Origin: Pollutimonas nitritireducens
GTDB lineage: Bacteria; Pseudomonadota; Gammaproteobacteria; Burkholderiales; Burkholderiaceae_B
NCBI RefSeq assembly: GCF_002849615.1
Contig: NZ_PDNV01000013.1
Location: 87,128-151,127 of the forward strand
Length of the DNA: 64,000 bases
Reading direction: 5' to 3'
In this document: positions 18,439 through 27,294 of the stretch, piece after piece
Layout of the letters: every line of letters begins with the position of its first letter
How positions within the stretch are numbered: position 1 is the first letter of the stretch
Translations under genes and position numbers: made by a program
The notes under the pieces: model-generated
What the model was told of the DNA's origin: nothing
Databases searched by the model: none
What the model saw: the letters and a program-made list of their open reading frames with translations, nothing else

Positions 18439-18849
18439 GTGGACTTTTTTCTAGATCAGAACAACCTTATTGTCATATTCGTTGCCATCGCGTCGGGCGT
18501 CATGCTGTTGTTGCCCAGCATACTGAAAGGTGGCGGAAAATCCGTCAGCGTGCAGGAAGCCGTGCAGCTGGTCAACCACAAGCAAGGCACTTTCCTGGAC
18601 ATACGCAGCGCAGATGCCTTCAAGACCGCAAGCATACCGCAGGCGCGCAATTTGCCGGCCGCCGATGTAACGAACAAGCTGGGCACCTTGCCCAAGAACA
18701 AGCCTATCATCGTCGTATGCGACCAGGGCCGGGAGTCCGCGAGAATTGCGGGCTCCTTGCGCAAACAGGGCTACGAAGAAGCCGTCAGCCTTGCCGGCGG
18801 CTTGCAGGCATGGATCAAAGACGGCCTGCCCTTGTCCAAGAAATCCTGA
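18439..18849 (+). CDS. Membrane-anchored rhodanese-like protein (YibN-like)
   Basis: Single rhodanese domain behind an N-terminal membrane helix. The 136-residue product starts at GTG 18439 (no in-frame ATG precedes the domain); residues about 10-30 are hydrophobic. The active-site loop is VVCDQGRES with Cys94, so sulfurtransferase chemistry is possible. The order rhodanese-grxC-secB-gpsA is the same as yibN-grxC-secB-gpsA in E. coli. The physiological substrate is unknown. A TATAAT box at 18389-18394 lies upstream, but its TTGAAA partner (18369) is only 14 bp away. Confidence 0.9.
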   Translation: MDFFLDQNNLIVIFVAIASGVMLLLPSILKGGGKSVSVQEAVQLVNHKQGTFLDIRSADAFKTASIPQARNLPAADVTNKLGTLPKNKPIIVVCDQGRESARIAGSLRKQGYEEAVSLAGGLQAWIKDGLPLSKKS

Positions 18850-18879
18850 TCGCTTGTTTTTTCATCCCTAGGAATCATC

Positions 18880-19137
18880 ATGGCAACCGTAACAATGTAC
18901 AGTACCGGCGTATGTCCATACTGCGTCCGTGCCGAAATGCTGCTCAAGCAGCGCGGCGTGACCGAAATCGAAAAAATCCGCATCGACCTGAACCCCGAAC
19001 AGCGCGCCATCATGATGGAACGCACCGGCCGGCGTACGGTGCCCCAGATCTATATTGGCGACACGCATGTGGGCGGCTACGACGACCTGGCAGCGCTGGA
19101 TCGCGCCGACGGCCTGATGCCCCTGCTTACCGCCTGA
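18880..19137 (+). CDS. grxC: Glutaredoxin 3
   Basis: Small glutathione-dependent disulfide reductase of 85 residues. The dithiol active site is CPYC (Cys12 and Cys15), with the glutathione-contact TVPQIYIG and GGYDDL motifs. AGGAA precedes the ATG. It is placed between the rhodanese gene and secB. Confidence 0.96.
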   Translation: MATVTMYSTGVCPYCVRAEMLLKQRGVTEIEKIRIDLNPEQRAIMMERTGRRTVPQIYIGDTHVGGYDDLAALDRADGLMPLLTA

Positions 19138-19181
19138 TATTCATGGCAATCCATTAATCCACACCCCTTTCAGGAAACACT

Positions 19182-19703
19182 ATGGCCGACCAGAACCAAA
19201 ACAGCCACGGCAACGAAGACAGCCAGGACCCCAGCTTCAGCCTGCAGCGCACCTACGTCAAAGACCTGTCGCTCGAAATGCCCAATGCACCGCAGATCTT
19301 CCTGGAACAGGAAAGCCCCACCGTCGAAGTGTCGATCAACGTCGGCGGCCAGCGCCTTGCCGAGACCGTCTACGAAGCCACCGTAACGGCCACGGTCACC
19401 ACGCGCGTCGGCGACAAGGTCCTGTACCTGGTCGAAGCCACGCAAGCCGGTATTTTCGAAGCGGCCAACATTCCAGCCGACCAGCTGGATCCGCTCATCG
19501 GCATCGTGTGCCCCACCATGCTCTATCCCTACCTGCGTGCCAACATGGCCGATGCCATCACGCGTACGTCGCTGCCGCCACTGCACCTGGCCGAGGTCAA
19601 CTTCCAGGGCTTGTACGAACAGCGCATCGCCCAGTTGGCCGAAGAACAGAAGGGCCAGCCGGACTCCGGCCTGATCCTTCCTCCCGGCATGACCCGCCAG
19701 TAA
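19182..19703 (+). CDS. secB: Protein-export chaperone SecB
   Basis: Tetrameric cytoplasmic chaperone that holds preproteins unfolded and delivers them to SecA. The 173-residue product has the typical [21 protein letters not shown] start and the acidic [12 protein letters not shown] segment near the end. A good AGGAAA site precedes the ATG. It is followed closely by gpsA. Confidence 0.97.
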   Translation: MADQNQNSHGNEDSQDPSFSLQRTYVKDLSLEMPNAPQIFLEQESPTVEVSINVGGQRLAETVYEATVTATVTTRVGDKVLYLVEATQAGIFEAANIPADQLDPLIGIVCPTMLYPYLRANMADAITRTSLPPLHLAEVNFQGLYEQRIAQLAEEQKGQPDSGLILPPGMTRQ

Positions 19704-19711
19704 GGCTGCAC

Positions 19712-20842
19712 ATGAGCGCTTCAACCCAGCGTACTCGCGTGGCGGTACTCGGCGCGGGCAGCTGGGGCACGGCGCTCGCGGCACTGGCCTGTTCGCAGGC
19801 CGACACCCTTATCTGGGCGCGCGATCCGGCAGTCGCACTGGAACTGAATCAGCAGCACCGCAACGCGCGCTATCTGCCCGACATCGCCCTGCCCGGCACC
19901 CTGCGCGCCACGTCAAGGCTGCAGGAAGCCATCGAACACGTATGCGCAGACGACGTCGAACACGGCTTGATCATCCTCGGCGTGCCCGTGGCGGGTCTGC
20001 ATGATGCCTGCACGCAGATCGCCGCCGCGCTGGACAGGCGTCGCGGTACGCGTTGTGACGCGCATGCCGGAACACCTGGCGACGCGCCGTCCAGCGCGCG
20101 TTGCGAGGCGCTTTGCGGGGAACGCATTACCATCATCTGGACCTGCAAGGGCTTCCAGCACGAAACCGGTTTGCTGCCCCACCAGATCGCACAGAATGCG
20201 CTTTCCCAATGGCCGGAGCTGAACCTGGGCGTACTCTCGGGCCCGTCCTTCGCCCACGAGGTCGCACAGGGGCTTCCCGTTGCCCTTACCCTGGCAACCC
20301 TCGGGCCGCAGCACGAGAACGCCGCATCCGACGTTCTGGCCGCCCTGCACGGCACGAATGCCCGTATCTATACCAGCACAGATGTCATCGGCGTGGAAGT
20401 CGGCGGAGCATTGAAGAACATCATGGCCATCGCCTGCGGCATTTCCGACGGCCTGGGTCTGGGCACCAATGCGCGCGCCGCGCTCATAACCCGGGGCCTT
20501 GCGGAGATGCAGCGCCTGGGGCTCGCCCTGGGCGGGCAGCCCGAGACGTTCGCTGGCTTGACCGGCCTGGGCGACCTGGTACTTACCGCCACCGGCGCGC
20601 TGTCGCGCAACCGCCAGGTGGGGTTGGCCATAGGCCAGGGCCAGACACTGGACCAGATACTGGCGGGCGGCGTCACGGCAGAAGGCGTGCGCTGCGCACG
20701 CGCAGCTCGCGACCTGGGCCGCCTGCACAATGTGGATTTACCCATCACCGCCGCCGTCTGCGGCGTACTTTTTGACGGTCTCGCTCCGCGCGAAGCCGTA
20801 TCCAGCTTGCTCGCGCGCGAAGCCCGCGCCGAAGCGGCCTGA
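19712..20842 (+). CDS. gpsA: Glycerol-3-phosphate dehydrogenase [NAD(P)+]
   Basis: Reduces dihydroxyacetone phosphate to sn-glycerol 3-phosphate for phospholipid synthesis. The 376-residue product begins with the dinucleotide fold [14 protein letters not shown]; the catalytic lysine region is [19 protein letters not shown]. It is about 40 residues longer than usual. The extra sequence sits around [16 protein letters not shown], between the Rossmann fold and [10 protein letters not shown], and is an Arg/Ala/Cys-rich loop not expected in the family. The start at 19712 follows secB by 8 bp; longer readings overlap secB. Confidence 0.95.
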   Translation: MSASTQRTRVAVLGAGSWGTALAALACSQADTLIWARDPAVALELNQQHRNARYLPDIALPGTLRATSRLQEAIEHVCADDVEHGLIILGVPVAGLHDACTQIAAALDRRRGTRCDAHAGTPGDAPSSARCEALCGERITIIWTCKGFQHETGLLPHQIAQNALSQWPELNLGVLSGPSFAHEVAQGLPVALTLATLGPQHENAASDVLAALHGTNARIYTSTDVIGVEVGGALKNIMAIACGISDGLGLGTNARAALITRGLAEMQRLGLALGGQPETFAGLTGLGDLVLTATGALSRNRQVGLAIGQGQTLDQILAGGVTAEGVRCARAARDLGRLHNVDLPITAAVCGVLFDGLAPREAVSSLLAREARAEAA

Positions 20843-20867
20843 CGCCTATCTCAACAAGGAAATCCCG

Positions 20868-21869
20868 ATGACTGGCTTTTCAACGATGCGACGCCATTTG
20901 AATTTGTCCGTGCTCAGCCTGGCCACACTCGGTGCGCTGCTGCTTGCGCCGGCTGCGGGCGCCGCCGACTGGCCCAGCCGACCCGTGCAGTTGGTCGTCC
21001 CCTTCCCGGCGGGTTCCTCGCCAGACACACTGGCGCGCGCGATTGCAGAGCCTTTGGCCAAAGACCTGGGCCAGCCAGTGGTCGTGGAAAACAAGCCGGG
21101 CGCCGGCGGCAATATCGGCACGCGCCACGCCAGCAAAGCCAAGCCCGACGGCTACACCTTGCTGCTGACGATCAATGGGCCCATGGTCACCGCGCCCACG
21201 CTCTACAAGAACTCGCTGGGATACGACCCGCTGACCGACCTGGATCCCATCAGCCTGGTGGGCACCAGCCCCAACGTGCTGGTCGTGCCCAAAGACTCGC
21301 CGGCCAAGAATCTGAAGGAATTCGTGCAACTGGTCAAAGACCAGCCGGGTGCGCTGAACTACGGCACCGTAGGCCCTGGAAGCTCATCGCATTTGGGCAT
21401 GGCCATGCTGGAACAGGAAGCCGGCATCACGCTGCAGCAGATTCCGTACACCGGTTTTCCGCAAATCACCACGTCCATCATTGCCGGCGACATCCAGGCC
21501 GGGTTCATGGTGCCGGGCGTAGCCATGCCGCAAGTCAATGCCGGGAAGATGCGCGCGCTGGCCATTACCAGCCTGGAAAGCAGCGAACTGCTGCCCGGCG
21601 TCCCGACCATGGCATCGCAAGGTTATCCGGGCTTCGAATCGATTTCCTGGGATGCTATCTTCGTACCCGCCGGCACGCCGGTCGATATCGTGGGGCGCCT
21701 GAACACGTCTATAACCAAGATATTGGCGATGCCCGATGTGAAGCAGAAAATGGCATCGCTGTACTTCACCCCGGCGCCTTCGACGCCGGCAGAACTGACG
21801 GCGATGATCAAGGCTGAGAAAACACGCTGGGATGAAGTGATTGAACGCCTGAACCTATCGCTGGATTGA
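20868..21869 (+). CDS. Bug-family tripartite tricarboxylate receptor (TctC-like)
   Basis: Periplasmic substrate-binding protein of the Bug/TctC family, greatly expanded in Bordetella-like bacteria. The 333-residue product has a signal peptide ending near AAGAADWPSRPV and the hallmark VPFPAGSSPDTLAR, followed by VVENKPGAGGNIGT. Ligands in the family are carboxylates and related small molecules; the ligand here cannot be told. No TctA/TctB membrane genes are adjacent, so it is an orphan receptor. AAGGAAA lies just before the ATG. Confidence 0.92.
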   Translation: MTGFSTMRRHLNLSVLSLATLGALLLAPAAGAADWPSRPVQLVVPFPAGSSPDTLARAIAEPLAKDLGQPVVVENKPGAGGNIGTRHASKAKPDGYTLLLTINGPMVTAPTLYKNSLGYDPLTDLDPISLVGTSPNVLVVPKDSPAKNLKEFVQLVKDQPGALNYGTVGPGSSSHLGMAMLEQEAGITLQQIPYTGFPQITTSIIAGDIQAGFMVPGVAMPQVNAGKMRALAITSLESSELLPGVPTMASQGYPGFESISWDAIFVPAGTPVDIVGRLNTSITKILAMPDVKQKMASLYFTPAPSTPAELTAMIKAEKTRWDEVIERLNLSLD

Positions 21870-21896
21870 TCTGATTGACCTAAATCCAAGACAAGC

Positions 21897-21925
21897 CGGG
21901 TTGGGTGCCGAAGTGCCACAACCCG
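21897..21925. terminator. Possible bidirectional terminator hairpin
   Basis: CGGGTTG (21897-21903) pairs with CAACCCG (21919-21925) around a 15-nt loop between the convergent Bug receptor and trmL genes. A T-run is lacking on both strands, so it is a weak candidate. Confidence 0.35.
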
Positions 21926-21934
21926 ACGGTTCGT

Positions 21935-22405
21935 CTACACGCTGCCCGCGAAGCCTGACTGGCGCCAGGCTTCGAATACCGTCACCGCCACGGCGTTGGA
22001 CAGATTAAGGCTGCGCTGCTGGGGCATCATCGGCAGGCGCAGACGCTGTTCTGGCGGAAAGAATGCCATCTGTTCGGGCGTCATCCCGGCCGTTTCCCGG
22101 CCAAATACAAAAACGTCACCCGGCAGAAATTGAGCCTTGCCGATCAGTTGCGTGCCTTTGGTCGTCAGGGCAAATCGCCGTTCCGGCGCCCCGCCTATTT
22201 TTTCAAACGCCAGGGCAAGATTGTCATGCACCTGCATGGTGGCCCATTCGTGATAATCCAGGCCGGCGCGCTTCATGCGCTTGTCGTCCAGCTCGAAGCC
22301 CAGGGGTCGAACCAGGTGCAGACTGGCGCCGGTGTTGGCCGCCAGCCGGATCACATTGCCGGTATTCGGTGGGATTTCAGGCGAGACAAGAACGATATGA
22401 AACAT
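21935..22405 (-). CDS. trmL: tRNA (cytidine/uridine34-2'-O)-methyltransferase TrmL
   Basis: SPOUT-class methyltransferase that modifies the wobble base of leucine tRNAs. The 156-residue product begins MFHIVLVSPEIPPNTGNVIR and has the knot motifs FGRETAGM and IPM-like LPMMPQQRSLNLSNAVAV. Its length matches TrmL, and no extra RNA-binding domain is present. It reads in the same direction as the upstream FGase-like gene, 15 bp away. Confidence 0.95.
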   Translation of the reverse strand: MFHIVLVSPEIPPNTGNVIRLAANTGASLHLVRPLGFELDDKRMKRAGLDYHEWATMQVHDNLALAFEKIGGAPERRFALTTKGTQLIGKAQFLPGDVFVFGRETAGMTPEQMAFFPPEQRLRLPMMPQQRSLNLSNAVAVTVFEAWRQSGFAGSV

Positions 22406-22420
22406 GCGCGGCAGGGCCGA

Positions 22421-23284
22421 TCAGGAACGCGCGGTCCAGGCAACCAGATCGGTCACCAGGTTCTTGAACAGCTCGCGCAATACCGGGTAACCCCCGGTAG
22501 GTCGCAGCGTGATTTCGTCCATGTACAGCTTGCGATTGACTTCCAGCTGCAAACTATGACGGTTATTGGCCGGGTCGCCATAGCGGCGAACCAGTTCCAC
22601 GCCTTTGTACGGCGCGTTGATGGAGACTTCGTAGCCGCGTTCACGCAGCCATGCGCCTACGAATTCGCGAAATTCAGGGGCGCTGGTGGTGCCGTCGCGA
22701 TCGCCCAGGACAAAGTCGGGGTGCACCAGGCCAGGCGTGTCGGTGGCATAGGCCCCGGCAACGCTGGGCATGGAGTGGCAGTTGATATGCCAGACTTTGC
22801 CGTGCTTTGCATGGACGGCGTCCAGCGTTTGCTTGACGGCGCCATGGTATGGCTTCCAGCACGCGTCGATACGGTGCCGGACTTCATCGATGGACAGCTT
22901 GCGGTCGTACAGCGGCGTGCCGTCGTCCAGCATGCGCCAGATCAGACCCTTGCCCAGGCGTACCTTGGGCGAATCGGGTACCGGTTCAGGCCACGGCGCG
23001 TCGAGCAGCAGCGCGTCGATTTCTTCTTCACTGCGGTTGGCGTCTATGTAGGCACGCGGAAAGCGCGCCTCGACCAGAGGAACGCCCAGCGCCGGGGCAT
23101 CGCCCCAGAGATCGGCGACCCAGGTATCTTCAGCGGTACGCAGCACACCCGCCGGCACCGCGGAATCGAAATCCGGCGGATAGGTCGTGCCGCTGTGCGG
23201 CGAATCCAGTACCAATGCTGCCGGACTGGATTCCGGCATATGGAGCCGGTACGAAAGAGGATGGGTGTGCGTGTGCAACGTCAT
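22421..23284 (-). CDS. N-formylglutamate amidohydrolase family protein
   Basis: Member of the FGase family (PF05013), whose characterised members hydrolyse N-formyl-L-glutamate in histidine degradation. The 287-residue product has LVLDSPHSGTTYP near the N-terminus, RAYIDANRSEEEID and HINCHSMPS, which hold likely metal and substrate residues. No hut genes adjoin; the neighbour is a Bug receptor and a LysR regulator, so the substrate may be a different N-acyl amino acid. Family is firm, substrate open. Confidence 0.88.
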   Translation of the reverse strand: MTLHTHTHPLSYRLHMPESSPAALVLDSPHSGTTYPPDFDSAVPAGVLRTAEDTWVADLWGDAPALGVPLVEARFPRAYIDANRSEEEIDALLLDAPWPEPVPDSPKVRLGKGLIWRMLDDGTPLYDRKLSIDEVRHRIDACWKPYHGAVKQTLDAVHAKHGKVWHINCHSMPSVAGAYATDTPGLVHPDFVLGDRDGTTSAPEFREFVGAWLRERGYEVSINAPYKGVELVRRYGDPANNRHSLQLEVNRKLYMDEITLRPTGGYPVLRELFKNLVTDLVAWTARS

Positions 23285-23311
23285 AGTGAACCAGATACGG
23301 TAAAGAAAGGG

Positions 23312-24292
23312 TTAGTCGATGGAAATACCGGCTTGCTTGGCGACGACAGCGCTCTGGTCGATACGGTCGGAGATTTGCTTGGCAAATTCAGCCGGCGTAT
23401 TGCCGATAGGAGCCGCGCCCAGGGAAGCAAGGCGTTCGATGACCTCGGGCGACTTCAAGACCTTCACCGTGGCGGCATTGAGCTTTTCCAGGATGTCGGC
23501 AGGCAGGCCAGCTGGGGCAATAAGCCCGAACCACGAGGCATCGTTGACTTCAGGAAGGCCGACTTCGGCGAAGGTGGGGACGTCCGGCAGGGCGGCAACC
23601 CGCTGCGGCCAGGCCACGGCCAGGGCGCGCAGCTTGCCGGATTTCACGTGTGGCAGCGAGGTAGGCAGGTTGTCGAAAAAGGTGTCAACTTGTCCGGCCA
23701 AGGTATCGGTCAGTGCGGGGCCCGAACCACGATACGGCACGTGCAGCAGGTCGGTCTTGGATGCCATCTTGAACAGTTCGCCCATCATGTTGGCGACGGA
23801 TCCATGGCCTGCCGATGCGTAGCTGAGCGCGCCTGGCTCTGCCTTGGCCAGTGCCACGAATTCCTGCATGTTCTGCGCCTTCACCTTCGGATTCACCGTC
23901 ACGATGTTGGGTACGGCGGCCACGTTGGTGATGGGAGTGAAGTCTTTCTTGGCGTCGAAGGGCAGCTTTTTGTAGACAGCCGGGTTGATACCGTGCGTGC
24001 TGACCGTGGCAATGCCCAGCGTGTAGCCGTCGGGCTTGGCCTTGGCAATGGCATTGCTGCCGATGGAGCCGCCCGCGCCGCCGCGGTTTTCCGCGACAAC
24101 GGTCTGGCCCAGTTCAGCGGTCAGGCGTTCGGCCACGATGCGACCGACCACGTCGGTGGTGCCGCCTGCGGGAAACGGAATGATCAATGTAATAGGACGG
24201 CTGGGATAGCTTTCGGCCTGGGCGGATGCAACCATGGGCATTACTGCCAGGGCGCCGATCATAAGGCCGAGAATACGTTTCTGGTGTCGCAT
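23312..24292 (-). CDS. Bug-family tripartite tricarboxylate receptor (TctC-like)
   Basis: Second periplasmic Bug/TctC receptor, 326 residues, with a signal peptide ending near ASAQAESYPSRPI, the motif IPFPAGGTTDVVGR and VVAENRGGAGGSIG. It is transcribed divergently from a LysR regulator and lies 27 bp upstream of the FGase-like gene, so the pair may serve uptake and hydrolysis of one compound under that regulator. This functional link is inference from gene order only. Confidence 0.92.
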   Translation of the reverse strand: MRHQKRILGLMIGALAVMPMVASAQAESYPSRPITLIIPFPAGGTTDVVGRIVAERLTAELGQTVVAENRGGAGGSIGSNAIAKAKPDGYTLGIATVSTHGINPAVYKKLPFDAKKDFTPITNVAAVPNIVTVNPKVKAQNMQEFVALAKAEPGALSYASAGHGSVANMMGELFKMASKTDLLHVPYRGSGPALTDTLAGQVDTFFDNLPTSLPHVKSGKLRALAVAWPQRVAALPDVPTFAEVGLPEVNDASWFGLIAPAGLPADILEKLNAATVKVLKSPEVIERLASLGAAPIGNTPAEFAKQISDRIDQSAVVAKQAGISID

Positions 24293-24468
24293 GGGATGTA
24301 GCTCCTGAAGGTAAAACGGATCGTCGATGACGCCGCATGGACCGATTCTAAGTCCCGCACATTGTTGCAGCGACGTAACAATGGCACAAGCGAAAGAAAG
24401 TGCGTATCATATTCCTGATTGGAATACCTGAAATCCGTTGCTTTCATCGTGCACAACAAGGAATTTCT

Positions 24469-25389
24469 TTGCGTCGCCACTGTCCTTCCCTGGTTGCCCT
24501 GCAGGCTTTCGAGGCCGTTGCCTGCCACGGCAGTCTGACGCGCGCGGCGCAGTCGCTGCACATCAGTCAGGGTGCGGTCAGCAAACAGATCAAGCAACTG
24601 GAATCGTTCCTTAGTATCCCGCTTTTCCAAAGGCAACGCTACGGCCTGGAACTCACTGCCGCCGGCCAGCGCTATCTCGAGGAAATCGCACCGGCGCTCA
24701 GCCGCATCGAAGCCGCCACGATGGACGCCATGGCGCCGCCCGTCAAGGGCGGCGTGCTGCGCATCACGTGCATGCCCACTTTGGGCGCGAAGTGGCTCAT
24801 ACCAAAGCTGCCCGATTTCATGCAGCGGTGGCCCGACATCAACCTGACCTTCCTGCCCCACCGGTACGGCTACGACTTTTCGGCGCCGCAGGTCGATGCT
24901 TCCATGCGCTTTGGCGATGGTCTCTGGCCGGATTGCCAGGCGGACTATGTCGTGGGCAGGGCTATCGTGCCCGTGGCCAAGCCGGGAATCTTTCCGGTGC
25001 CGGTGACCAGCCCCGAACAGCTTGCCGCCATGCCGCTGTTGCAGCACGTGTCGGCGCCGCATGCATGGCACGATTGGATGCACGCCGTGGCGGCCCACCC
25101 CAAGCAACTGAATACAGGCCCCAGCTTCGACCAGTTTTCGCTATTGACCGAAGCCGCCATTGCCGGCCTGGGCGTAGCCCTGATACCTGCGTGCCTGATC
25201 GAAGAAGAGCTGCGCAGCGGCAAGCTGGAACAGGTCTACGACATGGCCATCCTGGATCGCCAGGGCTACTACCTGTGCTACCCGCCCGATCGCGCCCAAT
25301 TACCGGAACTGCTGGTATTTCGCGCGTGGCTCCGGGAACAGGGCCTGGAAAACCAGACGCGCATGCGGCTGGCCGTCATGCATCATTGA
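24469..25389 (+). CDS. LysR-family transcriptional regulator (GcvA-like)
   Basis: DNA-binding regulator with an N-terminal winged HTH (LVALQAFEAVACHGSLTRAA ... ISQGAVSKQIKQLE) and a C-terminal effector domain of the GcvA type. I place the start at TTG 24469 because AAGGA lies 6 bp ahead and this gives 306 residues, the usual length; an ATG at 24400 in the same frame adds 23 residues with no homology. It is divergent from the Bug receptor and FGase-like genes, the usual target arrangement. Its 3' end overlaps comF by 7 bp on the opposite strand. Confidence 0.9.
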   Translation: MRRHCPSLVALQAFEAVACHGSLTRAAQSLHISQGAVSKQIKQLESFLSIPLFQRQRYGLELTAAGQRYLEEIAPALSRIEAATMDAMAPPVKGGVLRITCMPTLGAKWLIPKLPDFMQRWPDINLTFLPHRYGYDFSAPQVDASMRFGDGLWPDCQADYVVGRAIVPVAKPGIFPVPVTSPEQLAAMPLLQHVSAPHAWHDWMHAVAAHPKQLNTGPSFDQFSLLTEAAIAGLGVALIPACLIEEELRSGKLEQVYDMAILDRQGYYLCYPPDRAQLPELLVFRAWLREQGLENQTRMRLAVMHH

Positions 25390-26177
25390 CCGGGCGGCTT
25401 CGGGCCTGGATACGGCGTGCGCGCCAACACCAGCCCATACACGGCCGCCGCCCCCACCGCCTTGAACTGCTGCGCGATACGATGCAAGGTGCTGCCTGTG
25501 GTCAAAACATCGTCGACCACGGCGATGGCGGCGCCATCGACACGCCGGGGACAGTCATACAGGTGCTGCACACTGGCGGCGCGTTCAAGCCGGGTAAGGT
25601 GAGTCTGGCGCCCGCCTTCCCGGGCACGAAGCAGCAAGCCTGGCTGGCAGTCCATATGAAGCTCGCGCGCCAGGCCGCGGGCAATTTCCGCCGCCGGATT
25701 GAAGCCTCGCGCCAGTATGGAGGCCTTGCTGGCGGGTACGGGCACCAATAGGGCGTTTTCGGGCAAACGGGGCGCCTTGTCGCGCACCGTCTCGGCCAGC
25801 ATGCCTGCCAGCATGACAGCGCTGGTAAAGCGCCGACCCACTTTCAAGTGATGGATCAACAAATCGCCGGGCGGCGCGTAATCGAAGGCGGCAATGATGC
25901 GGTCGAACGCTGGCGGGCGGGCGGCGCAATCGGCACAAACGCCTTGGTCCGCCAACGCCAGGCAGCAGATCGGGCAGCGCGTCGTGTCAGAATTCATTGA
26001 ACGCAAGACCGCGGCATGGCAGAACCGGCACAGCGAACCGCCACGGGCGCCGCCCTGGCACAAGCCGCAAGCACTGGGTATGCGCGCCAGGCACGCCCGG
26101 CCCGCCAGCTTGAGCCGGCGGCGCATTCCCGCAAGACGGGCATGCCCGGACTCGCACCGCGCGGACAGATCGGCCAT
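25383..26177 (-). CDS. comF: ComF-family phosphoribosyltransferase-like protein
   Basis: Cytoplasmic member of the ComF/GntX family, needed for DNA uptake in naturally competent bacteria. The 264-residue product has an N-terminal zinc-finger-like set of cysteines (CGLCQGG, CRFC, CPICCLALADQGVCADC) and a C-terminal phosphoribosyltransferase fold with the PRPP loop AIAVVDDVLTTGSTL. LVPVPASKASILARGFN is also typical. It is divergent from the BioC-like methyltransferase. No other competence gene is visible, so competence is not implied. Confidence 0.92.
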   Translation of the reverse strand: MADLSARCESGHARLAGMRRRLKLAGRACLARIPSACGLCQGGARGGSLCRFCHAAVLRSMNSDTTRCPICCLALADQGVCADCAARPPAFDRIIAAFDYAPPGDLLIHHLKVGRRFTSAVMLAGMLAETVRDKAPRLPENALLVPVPASKASILARGFNPAAEIARGLARELHMDCQPGLLLRAREGGRQTHLTRLERAASVQHLYDCPRRVDGAAIAVVDDVLTTGSTLHRIAQQFKAVGAAAVYGLVLARTPYPGPKPPGQ

Positions 26178-26282
26178 AATAGATCCCTGATTACAATTTC
26201 GTTGCGCATGGCGAGTATCGCGGCGGCGCCCTTTCGGTATCTCAGCACGTTCCAGTTCCCTATTCCATACCTTTGCCCATAA

Positions 26283-27254
26283 ATGTCACAGCCTCCTTCA
26301 CTGCGTGTAAGTTCAGACCATGTCCGCCAACAGTTCGCCCGGCGCAGTCCGCTGGACACTGCCCAATTCCTGTACGGTGAAATCGCGCAACGGATGCTGC
26401 AGCGCTTAAGCTATATACGGATACAGCCGGTCTCCGTGCTGGATGCCGGCTGCGGGGCAGGTCATGCGCTTGAACCCTTGCGCGGCCGTTATCCTGAAAT
26501 GCATTACAAAGGCCTGGACAACTGCGCGCCATTGCTGGACGCGGCGCGTCAGCGCTTCCAGGCCAAGCCGGGCTTCTGGCACAAATTGCGCAACAAGCCG
26601 ACGTCGCCGGCCGAATTCATCCAGGCCGACATGGCCGAATCCGGCCTGCCCCCGGAAAGCCTGGACCTGGTCTGGTCCAACATGGCCCTGCACTGGCATC
26701 CCGAACCCCACCAGGTATTGAGCGAATGGCGGCGCATCCTGAAGCCGGGCGCCCTGGTCATGTTTTCCTGCCTTGGCCCCGGTTCGCTTGCCGAAGTGCG
26801 CCGCGCCATTGTCGACGCCGACCTGCTCACCACGACGCCGCAGTATGTAGACATGCACGACTTCGGCGACCTGCTGATCGAACGTGGTTTTTCCGACCCG
26901 GTCATGGACCAGGAAATTCTTACCCTTACGTATCGCACCCCCGAAAAACTCTTGGAAGATATCCAGGCCCTGGGCGGCAATCCCAGCCTGGACCGCAAGC
27001 GCGGCCTGTCCGGTCAGCAATGGAAGCACAGGCTGCTGGACGCGCTGGAAAGCCAGCGCCAGCTGGACGGCACCATCCACCTGACCATGGAAGTGGCCTA
27101 TGGCCATGCCTGGCGCTCGGCCGGCGTGCGCGGCAGACCCGGCGAAACGCGGATCTCGGTGGGGTCGATAGGCCGCCCTGCGGGGCAGCCCTTCGCGGCC
27201 GGCCCCGGCAATAAGACGGGGCCTACCGTCAGGCCCCGCAAAACAGACGAATAA
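26283..27254 (+). CDS. BioC-like SAM-dependent methyltransferase
   Basis: Class I methyltransferase resembling malonyl-ACP O-methyltransferase, which starts pimeloyl synthesis for biotin. The 323-residue product begins with VRQQFARRSPLDTAQFLYGE, close to the BioC N-terminus, and has the SAM motif VLDAGCGAGHAL. A later SNMALHWHPEPHQVLSEWRRILKPGA block is the usual BioC region (split here only by description). The C-terminal 40 residues are Gly/Pro/Arg-rich. Without other bio genes nearby, the role is likely but unproven. Confidence 0.82.
   Translation: MSQPPSLRVSSDHVRQQFARRSPLDTAQFLYGEIAQRMLQRLSYIRIQPVSVLDAGCGAGHALEPLRGRYPEMHYKGLDNCAPLLDAARQRFQAKPGFWHKLRNKPTSPAEFIQADMAESGLPPESLDLVWSNMALHWHPEPHQVLSEWRRILKPGALVMFSCLGPGSLAEVRRAIVDADLLTTTPQYVDMHDFGDLLIERGFSDPVMDQEILTLTYRTPEKLLEDIQALGGNPSLDRKRGLSGQQWKHRLLDALESQRQLDGTIHLTMEVAYGHAWRSAGVRGRPGETRISVGSIGRPAGQPFAAGPGNKTGPTVRPRKTDE
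27217..27238 (+). terminator. Hairpin inside the end of the methyltransferase gene
   Basis: CGGGGCCT (27217-27224) and AGGCCCCG (27231-27238) form a perfect 8-bp GC-rich stem with a 6-nt loop, followed by CAAAAC. It overlaps the last codons of the methyltransferase and precedes the convergent ntrX. It may act as a terminator, but the T-run is poor. Confidence 0.4.
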
Positions 27255-27294
27255 TGACGATCAGAACGCCAGACTGATACCCTGGCGCGGGCCT

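Noticed and set aside
17375..18454. Open frame of 359 codons antisense to gpmA and the envC start
   Set aside because: Covers two well-supported genes in reverse; no start signal or homology.
19508..19711. Longer gpsA reading starting inside secB
   Set aside because: The extra 68 residues are out-of-frame secB sequence; the Rossmann motif begins just after ATG 19712.
22130..24301. Open frame of 723 codons on the plus strand
   Set aside because: It lies antisense across trmL, the FGase-like gene and a Bug receptor, which have clear homology and start sites. High GC leaves long open frames on the opposite strand; its translation resembles no family.
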